A stretch of 64,000 nucleotides of DNA, taken from Mycobacterium aquaticum (GTDB lineage Bacteria; Actinomycetota; Actinomycetes; Mycobacteriales; Mycobacteriaceae). The notes under the pieces were generated by a model that was not told the DNA's origin, did not search any database, and worked only from the letters and a program-made list of their open reading frames with translations. This document shows, in pieces, positions 33,911-42,900 of the stretch (its first letter is position 1; every line of letters starts with the position of its first letter). Both the position numbers and the translations under genes were made by a program. Location: positions 1-64,000 of the forward strand of contig NZ_MVHF01000020.1 in NCBI RefSeq assembly GCF_002086485.1. Direction: 5' to 3'.

Positions 33911-34351
33911 GTGGATCTCGGTATCTGGGGCGATCTCACAATCCTCGCCGCGGTGATGGCAATTGTCTTCGCCACCTGCGTATTTCTGTACATCACTCGG
34001 TTGGAAAAACGGACACCGGCGCCGATGGGCGAGCAGGTGGGCGCCCACAAGGCGGTGCTGGCCAAGGTGCGCAAACGCGAACCGTTGACCGAGGAGGAGC
34101 TCGAGTATGCGACCGAACTGGTCAACGACGCGCGCAATCCGCTCGCGTACGCGATCCCCGCCGTCCTCTTCACCATGGGGTTCTTCTATGTCGTCGGCTG
34201 CCTGTATGAGCTACATGTCCACGGCGGCAATCCGTCGTTCCGCACGTTCATCGGGGGAATCCCGATGCTGACGTCCATGAACATCGTCGCCCAATTGCGC
34301 CGGGTCGCTCGGTTGAAAAAGAAGCTGCCGACTGCTCCGTCGCGAGTGTGA
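33911..34351 (+). CDS. small membrane protein, unknown
   Basis: 146-aa protein with a first TM helix at the N-terminus (about 7-29, L-T-I-L-A-A-V-M-A-I-V-F-A-T-C-V-F-L-Y), a charged cytoplasmic segment (V-L-A-K-V-R-K-R-E-P-L-T-E-E-E-L-E-Y-A-T) and a second TM helix (about 82-100). The C-terminal tail is basic (R-R-V-A-R-L-K-K-K). Start GTG at 33911 with AAGGAG upstream. It ends inside the 27-bp inverted repeat at 34340. No function assigned. Confidence 0.65.
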   Translation: MDLGIWGDLTILAAVMAIVFATCVFLYITRLEKRTPAPMGEQVGAHKAVLAKVRKREPLTEEELEYATELVNDARNPLAYAIPAVLFTMGFFYVVGCLYELHVHGGNPSFRTFIGGIPMLTSMNIVAQLRRVARLKKKLPTAPSRV

Positions 34352-34401
34352 ATCGTCTGCGAAAAATCGGCCACTTTTTCGCAGACGATTCACACTCGCG
34401 A
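34340..34401. terminator. perfect 27-bp inverted repeat, bidirectional terminator-like
   Basis: Arms 34340-34366 and 34375-34401 are complementary over 27 bases with no mismatch; the loop is 8 bases (TCGGCCAC). Each arm ends in AAAAA/TTTTT at the loop side. It sits between the convergent 33911 gene, whose stop codon lies within the left arm, and mmpL, whose stop is at 34435. The likely role is termination in both directions. The arms are unusually long. Confidence 0.6.
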
Positions 34402-34434
34402 AGGCAGTAGCCGTTTGCTGGTCAACCCCGCGGC

Positions 34435-37335
34435 CTAACTCCGTCGCGACGATCCCGCAACCGGGTCGCCGTCCTCCCACAGCAGCAGTTGACGGACCGA
34501 CGCGCGGGACCCGTAGGGCTGCAGCATCTGGCTCGCGGGCCGGGGACGCACCCTCAGCGGCCACCAGAACCAACGGCCGATCAATGCCGCGATGGACGGC
34601 GTCATGAACGAACGCACGATCAGCGTGTCGAACAGCAATCCGAAGGCGATCGTCGTACCGATCTGGCCCAGCACCCGTAGATCGGCGAACACGAACGATG
34701 CCATGGTGGCCGCGAAGACCAGGCCTGCCGCCGTCACCACCGCGCCCGAGCCGGCCATCGCCCGAATGATGCCGGTGTTCAAGCCCGCGCCGATCTCCTC
34801 CTTGAATCTGGAGATCAGCAGCAGGTTGTAGTCCGATCCCACTGCCAAGAGCAGGATGACGGCCAGCGCCAGCACGATCCAAAACAGTTGGATGCCAAGA
34901 AGATCCTGCCAGATCAGCACCGACAGGCCGAATGAGGCACCCAACGACAGTGCGACCGTGCCTACGATGACGAACGCGGCGACGATGCTTCGGGTGATGA
35001 ACATCATGACCAGCAGAATGAGACTGAGCGCGGCGATCCCCGCGATCATGAGGTCGTACTTGGCGCCGTCCTGGATGTCCTTGTAGGTGGCCGCGGTGCC
35101 GGCGAGGTAGATCTTGGATCCGGCCAGGGGAGTGCCCTTGACAGCCTCCTGGGCCGCGTGCCTGATGCCGTCGATATGTGAAATGCCTTCGGGCGTAGCG
35201 GGGTCGCCGTCATGGGTGATGATCATGCGGGCAGCCTTGCCGTCCGGTGACAGGAACAGTTTGAGCCCGCGCTGGAATTCGGGGTTGGTGAACGCCTCCG
35301 GCGGCAGGTAGAACGAGTCGTCGGTCTTCGAAGCGTCGAACGCCTGGCCCAGCGCGGTCGAGTTCTGCAGAGCGGCCTGGGTCTGGTCGTTGATACCCGA
35401 CGTGGTCGCGTAGTTGGTCAGTGTCAGGTCGCGGTTGGTCTGCTGGCTGGCGATCTGCGGCGGTATCAGCGCCAGCAGCTTGGGCTGCAACTCATCCAAT
35501 TTCGCGATGCTGCCCGAGACGCCGGCCAACTGATCGGTCAGCGCATCGATACCGTCGAGCGCGTCGAACACCGACCGCAGTGCCGCGCACATCGGGATGT
35601 CGAAACAGTGCGGCTCCCAATAGAAGTAATTGCGCAGCGGGCGGAACTGGTCGTCGAAATTGGCGATCTTGTCCCGGAGATCCTGCGCCGTGGCGACCGT
35701 CTGCTGGAAGGCCTTGGCCTGCTCGTCGGTGACGGCGCTGGATTGCTGTTGCAGCGCATATTGCTGCCGCAGGATGTCGATCGAATTGTTGATCACGTCA
35801 ACCTGTTTGAGCAGATCGGCGCCGCGGGCCTGCTGGAAGGGCAGGTTGTTGATCTGCGCCGAGCTGCCCGCGCTGATCTGGAACGGTATCGACGTGTGGT
35901 CCAGGGGTGTGCCGAGGGGCCGCGTGATGGACTGCACCTGAGCGATACCGTCCGTGTGGAACACCGCCTTGGCGACGCGCTCCAGAAGGATCATGTCGGT
36001 GGAGTTCCGCAGGTCGTGGTCGGCCTCGATCATCAGCAGCTCCGGATTCAGCCGCGCTTGTGAGAAGTGCCGTTCGGCGGCTGCATAACCGACGTTGGCC
36101 GGAGCATCGGCAGGCATGTAGGGCCGGGCGTCGTAACTCGTCTTGTAGCCCGGCAGGGCGAGCAGCCCGATGAGGGCCACCCCGACCGTCACCACCAGGA
36201 CGGGCCCCGGCCAGCGCACGATCGCTGTGCCGATGCGCCGCCAGCCCCGGGTCTGCAGCTGACGCGCGGGTTCGAACAGACCGAAATGACGGCCGATCAC
36301 CAGCACCGCGGGCGCCAGCGTCAGCGCCGCGAGCACGGCCACGAGAACGCCGATGCCCGCGGGTATACCCAGGCTCTGGAAATACGGGAGCCGCGTGAAG
36401 GTCAGGCAGAACACGGCCCCGGCGATCGTCAGGCCCGAGCCGAGGATGATGTGCGAGGTCCCGTGGTACATGGTGTTGAACGCCGACACCCGGTCCTGCC
36501 CCGAGTACCGCGCTTCGTGGAAACGTCCGAGGATGAAGATCGCGTAGTCGGTGCCTGCGGCGATCACCAGCAGCGTCAGCAGATTCGTCGAATACGTCGA
36601 CAGCTCGATGATGCCCGCGTTCGCCAACACGGCGACAACGCCGCGCGACGCGGTCAACTCGATCATCACCGTGAAGATGACGAGAATCGCGGTGGTGACA
36701 CGACGGTAGAGCGACAACAACATCACCAAGATCACCCCGATGGTGATCAGCGTGGTCTTCAGGGTGCCGTGCCGGCCCACCTCGAACTGGTCGGTTACCA
36801 GCGGCGCCGGTCCGGTGACATTCGCCTTGACCCCCGGCGGCGGCGGAGTGTCCTCGACGATGCGGCGGACCGAGTCGACCGACTCATTGGCCAATGACTC
36901 ACCCTGGTTGCCTGCGAGGTACACCTGCACCAACGCGGCTTTGCCGTCGGTGCTCTGCGAGCCTGCCGCGGTCAGCGGATCGCCCCAGAAATCCTGGATG
37001 TGCTGGACGTGCTTGGTGTCCTGACGCAGCTTCTGGATCAATCCGTCGTAGTAGTGATGCGCGTCGGCACCGAGCGGCTGATCGCCCTCCAGCACGATCA
37101 TCGCCGAGCTGTCCGAGTCGAACTCGCCGAACACCTTGCCGATACGTTTGGCGGCCTGCAGCGACGGCGCATCCTTCGGGCTCAGCGACACGTTGTGGGA
37201 TTCGGCAACGGTCTCCAGCTGCGGCACGAACACGTTGGTCACCACCGCCAGGCCGAGCCAGAACAGCGCGATCAGCGCGGAGAACCGTCGGATCAGGTTC
37301 GGAACCCGGTGGCGAGCGTCGTTGTCGGTGCTCAT
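34435..37335 (-). CDS. mmpL: MmpL-family RND transporter
   Basis: 966-aa membrane transporter of the mycobacterial MmpL (RND superfamily) group. Two halves each have a large periplasmic loop and six-helix bundle. The conserved Asp-Tyr pairs of the proton relay are in A-A-G-T-D-Y-A-I-F-I-L-G-R-F-H-E (about 262) and A-V-G-S-D-Y-N-L-L-L-I-S-R-F-K-E (about 853). The long coiled-coil segment in the second loop (N-N-S-I-D-I-L-R-Q-Q-Y-A-L-Q-Q-Q) is also typical of MmpL4/5-type proteins. MmpL proteins export lipids, lipopeptides or siderophores, usually with an MmpS partner. The ATG overlaps the mmpS stop (ATGA). It lies downstream of the NRPS, so the cargo is probably the NRPS product (inference). 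Which MmpL number it matches is not decided. Confidence 0.92.
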   Translation of the reverse strand: MSTDNDARHRVPNLIRRFSALIALFWLGLAVVTNVFVPQLETVAESHNVSLSPKDAPSLQAAKRIGKVFGEFDSDSSAMIVLEGDQPLGADAHHYYDGLIQKLRQDTKHVQHIQDFWGDPLTAAGSQSTDGKAALVQVYLAGNQGESLANESVDSVRRIVEDTPPPPGVKANVTGPAPLVTDQFEVGRHGTLKTTLITIGVILVMLLSLYRRVTTAILVIFTVMIELTASRGVVAVLANAGIIELSTYSTNLLTLLVIAAGTDYAIFILGRFHEARYSGQDRVSAFNTMYHGTSHIILGSGLTIAGAVFCLTFTRLPYFQSLGIPAGIGVLVAVLAALTLAPAVLVIGRHFGLFEPARQLQTRGWRRIGTAIVRWPGPVLVVTVGVALIGLLALPGYKTSYDARPYMPADAPANVGYAAAERHFSQARLNPELLMIEADHDLRNSTDMILLERVAKAVFHTDGIAQVQSITRPLGTPLDHTSIPFQISAGSSAQINNLPFQQARGADLLKQVDVINNSIDILRQQYALQQQSSAVTDEQAKAFQQTVATAQDLRDKIANFDDQFRPLRNYFYWEPHCFDIPMCAALRSVFDALDGIDALTDQLAGVSGSIAKLDELQPKLLALIPPQIASQQTNRDLTLTNYATTSGINDQTQAALQNSTALGQAFDASKTDDSFYLPPEAFTNPEFQRGLKLFLSPDGKAARMIITHDGDPATPEGISHIDGIRHAAQEAVKGTPLAGSKIYLAGTAATYKDIQDGAKYDLMIAGIAALSLILLVMMFITRSIVAAFVIVGTVALSLGASFGLSVLIWQDLLGIQLFWIVLALAVILLLAVGSDYNLLLISRFKEEIGAGLNTGIIRAMAGSGAVVTAAGLVFAATMASFVFADLRVLGQIGTTIAFGLLFDTLIVRSFMTPSIAALIGRWFWWPLRVRPRPASQMLQPYGSRASVRQLLLWEDGDPVAGSSRRS

Positions 37336-37778
37336 CCGGACTTGTCCAGGCAGTAGGTGTAGGCGTTTCGGGTGTTCACTGTTCTCTCGTCTTTGACCGC
37401 GTCATCGATCTTGATTCGGCAGCCGATCGAATCGCTGTCTCCTTGGGCCTGGACGTTGACGAACACCGCGGGCTGGGTGGTGGTCGTGTCGTAGGCCCAC
37501 GGCAACGCGACGCCGTCGGCCCGCTGCGGTTGGGCGTTGACGTCCAGGTAGGTGATGGTCGCGACCGTGCCCGGCGGACCGAACACCTCCATGACCACAT
37601 GCTTGGGGTTGAACGGCACGATGTCGTTGACCGCGCCGCTGGGTGTCGCCGTGACATCGTGCGACGCGAAAATGCCGTGCAAGCGGTACACCGCGAAGGC
37701 CGCGACAGCGATCACCACCACCGCAACCAGCAGCATCCAGCGTCGGCTCAGCCGACGTCCGATCGAAACCCGCTGCAT
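37332..37778 (-). CDS. mmpS: MmpS-family accessory membrane protein
   Basis: 148-aa MmpS protein: basic N-tail, one TM helix (about 15-34), then a periplasmic beta domain with T-P-S-G-A-V-N-D-I-V-P-F-N-P-K-H-V-V-M-E-V-F-G-P-P-G-T-V-A-T-I-T-Y-type family residues in order, and two Cys near the C-terminus (I-G-C-R-I, Y-T-Y-C-L-D). MmpS proteins bind MmpL transporters and help export. The ATG at 37778 is chosen because GAAAGGG lies 6 bases before it; the frame is open to 37847. It overlaps mmpL by four bases. The NRPS stop is 165 bases upstream. Confidence 0.9.
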   Translation of the reverse strand: MQRVSIGRRLSRRWMLLVAVVVIAVAAFAVYRLHGIFASHDVTATPSGAVNDIVPFNPKHVVMEVFGPPGTVATITYLDVNAQPQRADGVALPWAYDTTTTQPAVFVNVQAQGDSDSIGCRIKIDDAVKDERTVNTRNAYTYCLDKSG

Positions 37779-37843
37779 CCGTGACCCTTTCAATGAGCGG
37801 CGACCAGGCGCGGCCGGTAGCGAAGCTCCGCTAGGACGGCTAA

Positions 37844-37856
37844 TCAACTAGGTTGA
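37844..37856 (-). promoter_or_regulatory. palindrome between NRPS and mmpS
   Basis: TCAAC-TAG-GTTGA, a perfect 5-bp dyad with a three-base centre, lies 66-78 bases before the mmpS start. The surrounding 165 bases between NRPS and mmpS hold several A/T-rich short repeats (AACAC/GTGTT). This could be an operator for mmpS-mmpL, or chance. Confidence 0.3.
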
Positions 37857-37943
37857 CGGTACGACAGTGAGCCGAACACCACAACACATACTTGAGGTGT
37901 TTTGCTGTGTGGAAGCTGGGAATGTGGGCCTCGGCTTCGAGGA

Positions 37944-39911
37944 TCAGTCGATGGGCTGCAGCAGTCCCAGCCGCTGCAAGTCGGTGACGTACTTGACGAT
38001 GATGGGTGCCGAGATATGGGGGATGTCGGTGCCAGGGCCGATCTGGGCCCTTGTCACCGCGCTGCGGAAACGATCCGTCGGCCCGTACGCGCCCTGAGTG
38101 GGTTCCGGCGCACGAAGGTCCTTCGCCAAGGGTGACCGCAGGATCTGTAGCACCGAGTGCTGGCGCTGGTGCTCGGGCAGCGCGCGGAGCGCGGCTTCGA
38201 AGCGCTGCAACCATTCCGCGAAGTCGCCGATGCGGGTGATCGGGTAACCGGCGTCCTGCAGCCAGTCGACGTACTCGTCGAGTCCGATACCGTCGTCGTG
38301 CGGGTTCATCACGTGATACGTCGTGAAGTCCGGCGAGACAGATCGGGCCACCTGCCACCCCAGCGTGGTGATCGCCTCGGCGACAAATCCGACGGGCAGC
38401 GCATCGTAATGGGCGCGCCGGCGGTTGCCGTCAGCGTCGCGTTGGTAGAACGACTCGGGTGCGAGCCCGGTGGCCACGATGCTCAGCACCATCCTGGTCA
38501 CGTTGTCCGTCACGTTGAGCTGCCCCGCGTAGGTGGTATCGGCCAGGATCATGTCGCACCGGAACACCGCGACCGGCAGCCCACACAGGTCATGCGCTTC
38601 GCGCAGCAACACCTCGGCCGCCCACTTGCTGGTGCCGTACCCATTGGCGTACCCACCATCGAGAACGCGGGTCGGGCTGATCACGCGGATGTCGGCGTCC
38701 TCGGTGAACGCCGACGGTTCGATCTGATGGCGCACGTCGGCGGTCGACACGAACGCGAAGGGCTTCAGTCGCGAAGTGAGCGCGAAACGAATGAGCTCGG
38801 CCGTGCCCACGACATTCGGGCCGAACAATTCGCTATAGGGCAGGACGCCGTTGACAAAGCCCGCGGAATCCACGATCACGTCGACTGATTCCGCGAGCCG
38901 ACGCCAAGTATGTTCCGCCAGCCCCAGATTGGCTGCACTCTTGTCACCCGCGACGACCTGCAGCCGACCGGCCGACAGTTCGTTGAAGTGCCGACGCATG
39001 GTCGGGTCGGTGTCGAACGTCGTCTCCAAGCGTCGACGTGCCTCGTCGTCGGATGCGGCGCGGACCAAGCAGATCAACGTGTCATCGATCCGGCGCAGCC
39101 GCTTGAGCCATTCGAGCACCAGATAGCGCCCCAGGAAGCCGGTGGCCCCGGTCAACAGGACCGTCCGCGGCTTCCCGTGGGGCCGCGGCAAGGTGGGCGC
39201 AGTCCTCAGTGTGGTGACGTCGATGAACTTGTCCAAGGTGAGATCACCGGCGCGTACCTCGCCGGCATCGCGGCCGTGCACCGACGCGAAGCCGGCGCCT
39301 TCGGTTCCGGGCACCGCGTGGGACCCGTGGTCCACCTCCAGGCTCAGCCCGCGGACCGTCGGCGTATCGAACAAGGTGTGAACTGCCAGGTCGGCGTCGA
39401 GCGCGGTGTTGACCGCCGCGATGACCCGCATGGCCGAAATCGAGTCGCCACCGAGGTCGAAGAACGAATCGTCGACCCCGACTTGCTGCACCCCGAGCAC
39501 TTGCGCGTAGATGTCGGCGATGACCTTCTCGGACTTGGTGACGGGTGCGCGGTAGCGGTCGACACTCTGGTATTCGGGAACGGGCAGGGCACGTTTGTCG
39601 AGTTTGCCGTTGATCGTCAAAGGCAGCGCGTCGAGCACCACCAGCGCGGACGGAATCATGTACGGCGGCAGCCGATCACCCAGGCGCGCGCGCAGCTCGG
39701 CGGGATCGACTGCGCCGGTGGTCGATTCGGTGAGGTAGCCGACCAGACGCTTGTCACCTGGCCTGTCCTCCCGTGCGATCACCACTGCCTGTTCGACGCC
39801 GGCCAGTGCGGCGAGCGCGGTCTGGATCTCGCCGAGTTCGATCCGGTAACCGCGGATCTTGACCTGCTCGTCCGAACGACCCAGATACTGCAACTGCCCG
39901 TCCGCACCCAC
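37944..39911 (-). CDS. NRPS, second part: end of A2, carrier protein, thioester reductase (frameshifted continuation)
   Basis: 655-aa frame continuing the NRPS interrupted by the shift near 39908. It opens inside the second adenylation domain (G-A-D-G-Q-L-Q-Y-L-G-R-S-D-E-Q-V-K-I-R-G-Y-R-I-E-L-G-E-I, core A8). The second peptidyl carrier protein follows, with the phosphopantetheine Ser in D-L-G-G-D-S-I-S-A-M (about residue 157). The rest is a thioester reductase domain: T-G-A-T-G-F-L-G-R-Y (about 250) binds NADPH and Y-G-T-S-K-W-A (about 424) holds the catalytic Tyr and Lys. The R domain releases the peptide as aldehyde, often reduced further to an alcohol (as L-alaninol in mycobacterial glycopeptidolipids). 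No separate start is expected; the GTG at 39911 is only where this frame happens to begin. Confidence 0.85.
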   Translation of the reverse strand: MGADGQLQYLGRSDEQVKIRGYRIELGEIQTALAALAGVEQAVVIAREDRPGDKRLVGYLTESTTGAVDPAELRARLGDRLPPYMIPSALVVLDALPLTINGKLDKRALPVPEYQSVDRYRAPVTKSEKVIADIYAQVLGVQQVGVDDSFFDLGGDSISAMRVIAAVNTALDADLAVHTLFDTPTVRGLSLEVDHGSHAVPGTEGAGFASVHGRDAGEVRAGDLTLDKFIDVTTLRTAPTLPRPHGKPRTVLLTGATGFLGRYLVLEWLKRLRRIDDTLICLVRAASDDEARRRLETTFDTDPTMRRHFNELSAGRLQVVAGDKSAANLGLAEHTWRRLAESVDVIVDSAGFVNGVLPYSELFGPNVVGTAELIRFALTSRLKPFAFVSTADVRHQIEPSAFTEDADIRVISPTRVLDGGYANGYGTSKWAAEVLLREAHDLCGLPVAVFRCDMILADTTYAGQLNVTDNVTRMVLSIVATGLAPESFYQRDADGNRRRAHYDALPVGFVAEAITTLGWQVARSVSPDFTTYHVMNPHDDGIGLDEYVDWLQDAGYPITRIGDFAEWLQRFEAALRALPEHQRQHSVLQILRSPLAKDLRAPEPTQGAYGPTDRFRSAVTRAQIGPGTDIPHISAPIIVKYVTDLQRLGLLQPID

Positions 39912-42900
39912 CGCACGAGATCACCCGTGCGGTACATGCGGGCTCCCGGTGCGCCGAACGGGCACGCCACGAACCGTGACCCCGTGAGGCTCGGCCGGCG
40001 GGTGTATCCGACACCGACACCGCGGCCGGCCACATACAGTTCGCCGACGATGCCGACCGGTACCGGCCGCAACCACCCGTCGAGCACGAACAACGCCGTA
40101 CCGGGCACCGGTAAGCCGATCGGGACGATGTTCTGCGCGGCCTCCGGGATTTTCGTCAACGGGGCACTGATGGTGGCGTACACCGTCGTCTCGGTCGGAC
40201 CGTAGCCGTTGACCATCACCCGGCCCGGCGCCCATCGATCGACCACCTCGGCCGGGCAGGCCTCACCGGCCACCATGAGCGTCACCGATTCCAGGCCCTG
40301 CGGGTCGAGCGCCGCCACGGCCGCAGGGGTTTGACTGAGCACGTCGACCTTTTCGGCGACCAGCAGCTCGTGCAGGTCGTGCGGCGAGCTTGCGACGGCC
40401 TCCGACACGACCACCAGCCGCCCACCGTGCAGCAAGGCGCCCCACATCTCCCACACCGAGTAGTCGAAGCCGTAGGAGTGACACTGTGTCCACACCTGGC
40501 CCGGCGCCGGTTCGAATCCGGCGTCGAGGGAGTCGAAGAGTCGGGTGACGTTATGATGCGTGATAGCAACGCCTTTCGGTACACCGGTGGTGCCCGAGGT
40601 GTAGATCGTGTAGGCGATGTCGTCGGGAGAAGGTGGCGGCGGCACGGTGTCCGGCCGGATGGCCGCGGCCGCGTCTGCGGGAGCGTCGATGTCGACGACC
40701 AACACATCGACCCCGTCGAACCGGGAACGTAGGTCCGCGGTGGTGATCACGGCCATCGGCGCGGTGTCGGCGAGCATGAACTCCAGGCGCGCCGTCGGGA
40801 CTGCCGGATCGATCGGCAGATACGCCGCCCCGGTCTTGAGCACCGCCAGGATTGCCACGATCGCCCGAGCGGAGCGAGAAACCATGAGCGCCACGGATTG
40901 ACCCGGGGCAGCGCCATGCTCGATCAGTAGGTTCGCCAACCGGTTCGCTTCGGCGTCCAGCTCGCGGTAGCTCATCGACGCGTTCTCGAATGTGAGGGCC
41001 GCCGCGCCGGGCGTCCGCGCGACCTGTTCGGCGAACCGCTGCGGAATGGAGGCCGGCGCAGGCCCCGGCTCGGTCAAGAGCGCGCGGTGGGCCCATCCGT
41101 CGAGGCGCTGGTGTTCTGCCGGATCGAGCACGTCGATCGATGACAGCGGCCGGTCGGGCTCGGCGGTCATGGTGGTCAGCACCCGCCGGAACCGTTCGAC
41201 GAGCGCATCGATCGCGGCCGCGTCAAACGCTTCGGAGTCGAACTCCGCCCGCAGGCTCAGTTCGTGGCCCGGCAACGCGATAACCGACAGCGGATAGTGG
41301 TTGTACTCACGATTGTGGAATTCGGTGATCGCCAACTCGTGGGCGCCGGTGAAGGCGTCGGGGTCGAGCGGATAGTTCTCGTACAAGAAGAGCGTGTCGA
41401 ACAGATGATCGTGACCTGTGACGTGATGGATGTCGTTGAGCGAAAGGTGTTCGTGTTCGACGGTGTCGTTGTGGGCATTTTGCAACTGGTGCAACAGGTC
41501 TGCGACGGTGCAACCATCAGTGGCGCGAGCGCGTACCGGCACCGTGTTGATCAGCAGACCGACGATGTGCTCCGAGCCGGCCAACTCCGCAGGGCGTCCC
41601 GAGACGGCGGTACCGAAGGCTACGTCGCGCTGGCCCGTCAGAACCATCAGCACCTGTGCCCAGGCTGCCTGCAACACCGTGTTGACGGTGGTATGGCAGG
41701 AACGGGCCAGTTCGCCAACGGCTTTCGTGGTCTCAGCGGACAGCCGATACGTCTCGACCCGGCGTGGTCCGGACCGCGTCTGCGCAGCGATGAGCGTGGG
41801 TGTGGTGAAACCGTCGAACGTCCTGCGCCACGCCGCCCTGGCATCGTCTCGGTCCTGGTCAGCCAGCCAGTCGATGAAATTGCGGTACGCCCAGACGTCA
41901 GGGAGTCGCTGCTCGAGGTAACCGGCGAAGATCTCCCGCAACAGGATCGGCAGTGACCAGCCGTCGATGACGATGTGGTGAAAGGTCATCACGAACCGGT
42001 GCTGATTGCCTGCGATCCGAATCAAGGCCGCCCGGAAAGTGGGCCGCGCGACCAGATCGCACACCGCGGCCCGCTCGGCGGCGCACAACTGCTCGACTTC
42101 CTGATCGGGATTCACATCGTCACCGCGCAGGTCCATATACCGCCATGCGAGTACCGGGTCCGTGGGGATGATCTGGACCGGCTCGCCGAACTGAGTGCAG
42201 AACCGGGCCGCGAGGTTGGGGTGTCGGGCGATCACCGTGTGCAGGGCGTCGCGCAGTCGGTCCTGGTCGAGGAGTCCGGCGACGGTGACGTCCAGCTGAA
42301 CCGCGTAGACGTCGCAGTCGGTGCCTGGCGCCTGCGCGATGGCGGAGTGGAAGAGCAGACCTTCCTGCACGGGCGTCAGGGGCAGGATGTCGGCGATCCG
42401 GTACTGCTGGGCCAGTTCGTCGATCTGGCTCTGGCTCAACCGTGTTGGCGCGATGTCCGACGGGGTCAGTCCGCCACCTCCGGAGCGCACGTGCGCGCAG
42501 ATCCCGCCTAGTGCCTCGAACCACAATTGGCTCAGGCGATGCACCTGGGCCTCGTTCAACGACGACGGCGCCCACGTCCAATTCGCCTGCAGCCGAGGAC
42601 CACTGCGGCTACCCGTGTCCAGGGTTCCGGCGTTGAGCTCGAGGGTGTGAATCAATGGCATGGGTACTTCCGCGGCCGCGCCGACCAGCGACAGCGCATC
42701 ATGGTCGATGCGCCACAATTCGTCGGACAGCTCGTTTGCGCCGGCACCGAGGCGGCCGAGATAGTTGAATCCGATGGTGGGTTCCGGCCCCGACAGCTCC
42801 ACCTCGGGGTTCAGATACCGCAGCAATCCGTATGTCAGACCATCTGGTTGGCTACGCAACTGCTCTTTGGCTGCCTTGATCGCTGCGCCCAGCGCGGCAT

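Noticed and set aside
37840..38358. Minus-strand frame of 172 codons overlapping the end of the NRPS
   Set aside because: It is a second frame of the reductase domain; the domain itself explains the coding bias.
39907..39909. Programmed ribosomal frameshift as explanation for the NRPS split
   Set aside because: There is no slippery heptamer or stimulatory structure, and the shift is a simple missing base in a G run within a conserved A-domain motif. Mutation or sequencing error fits better.
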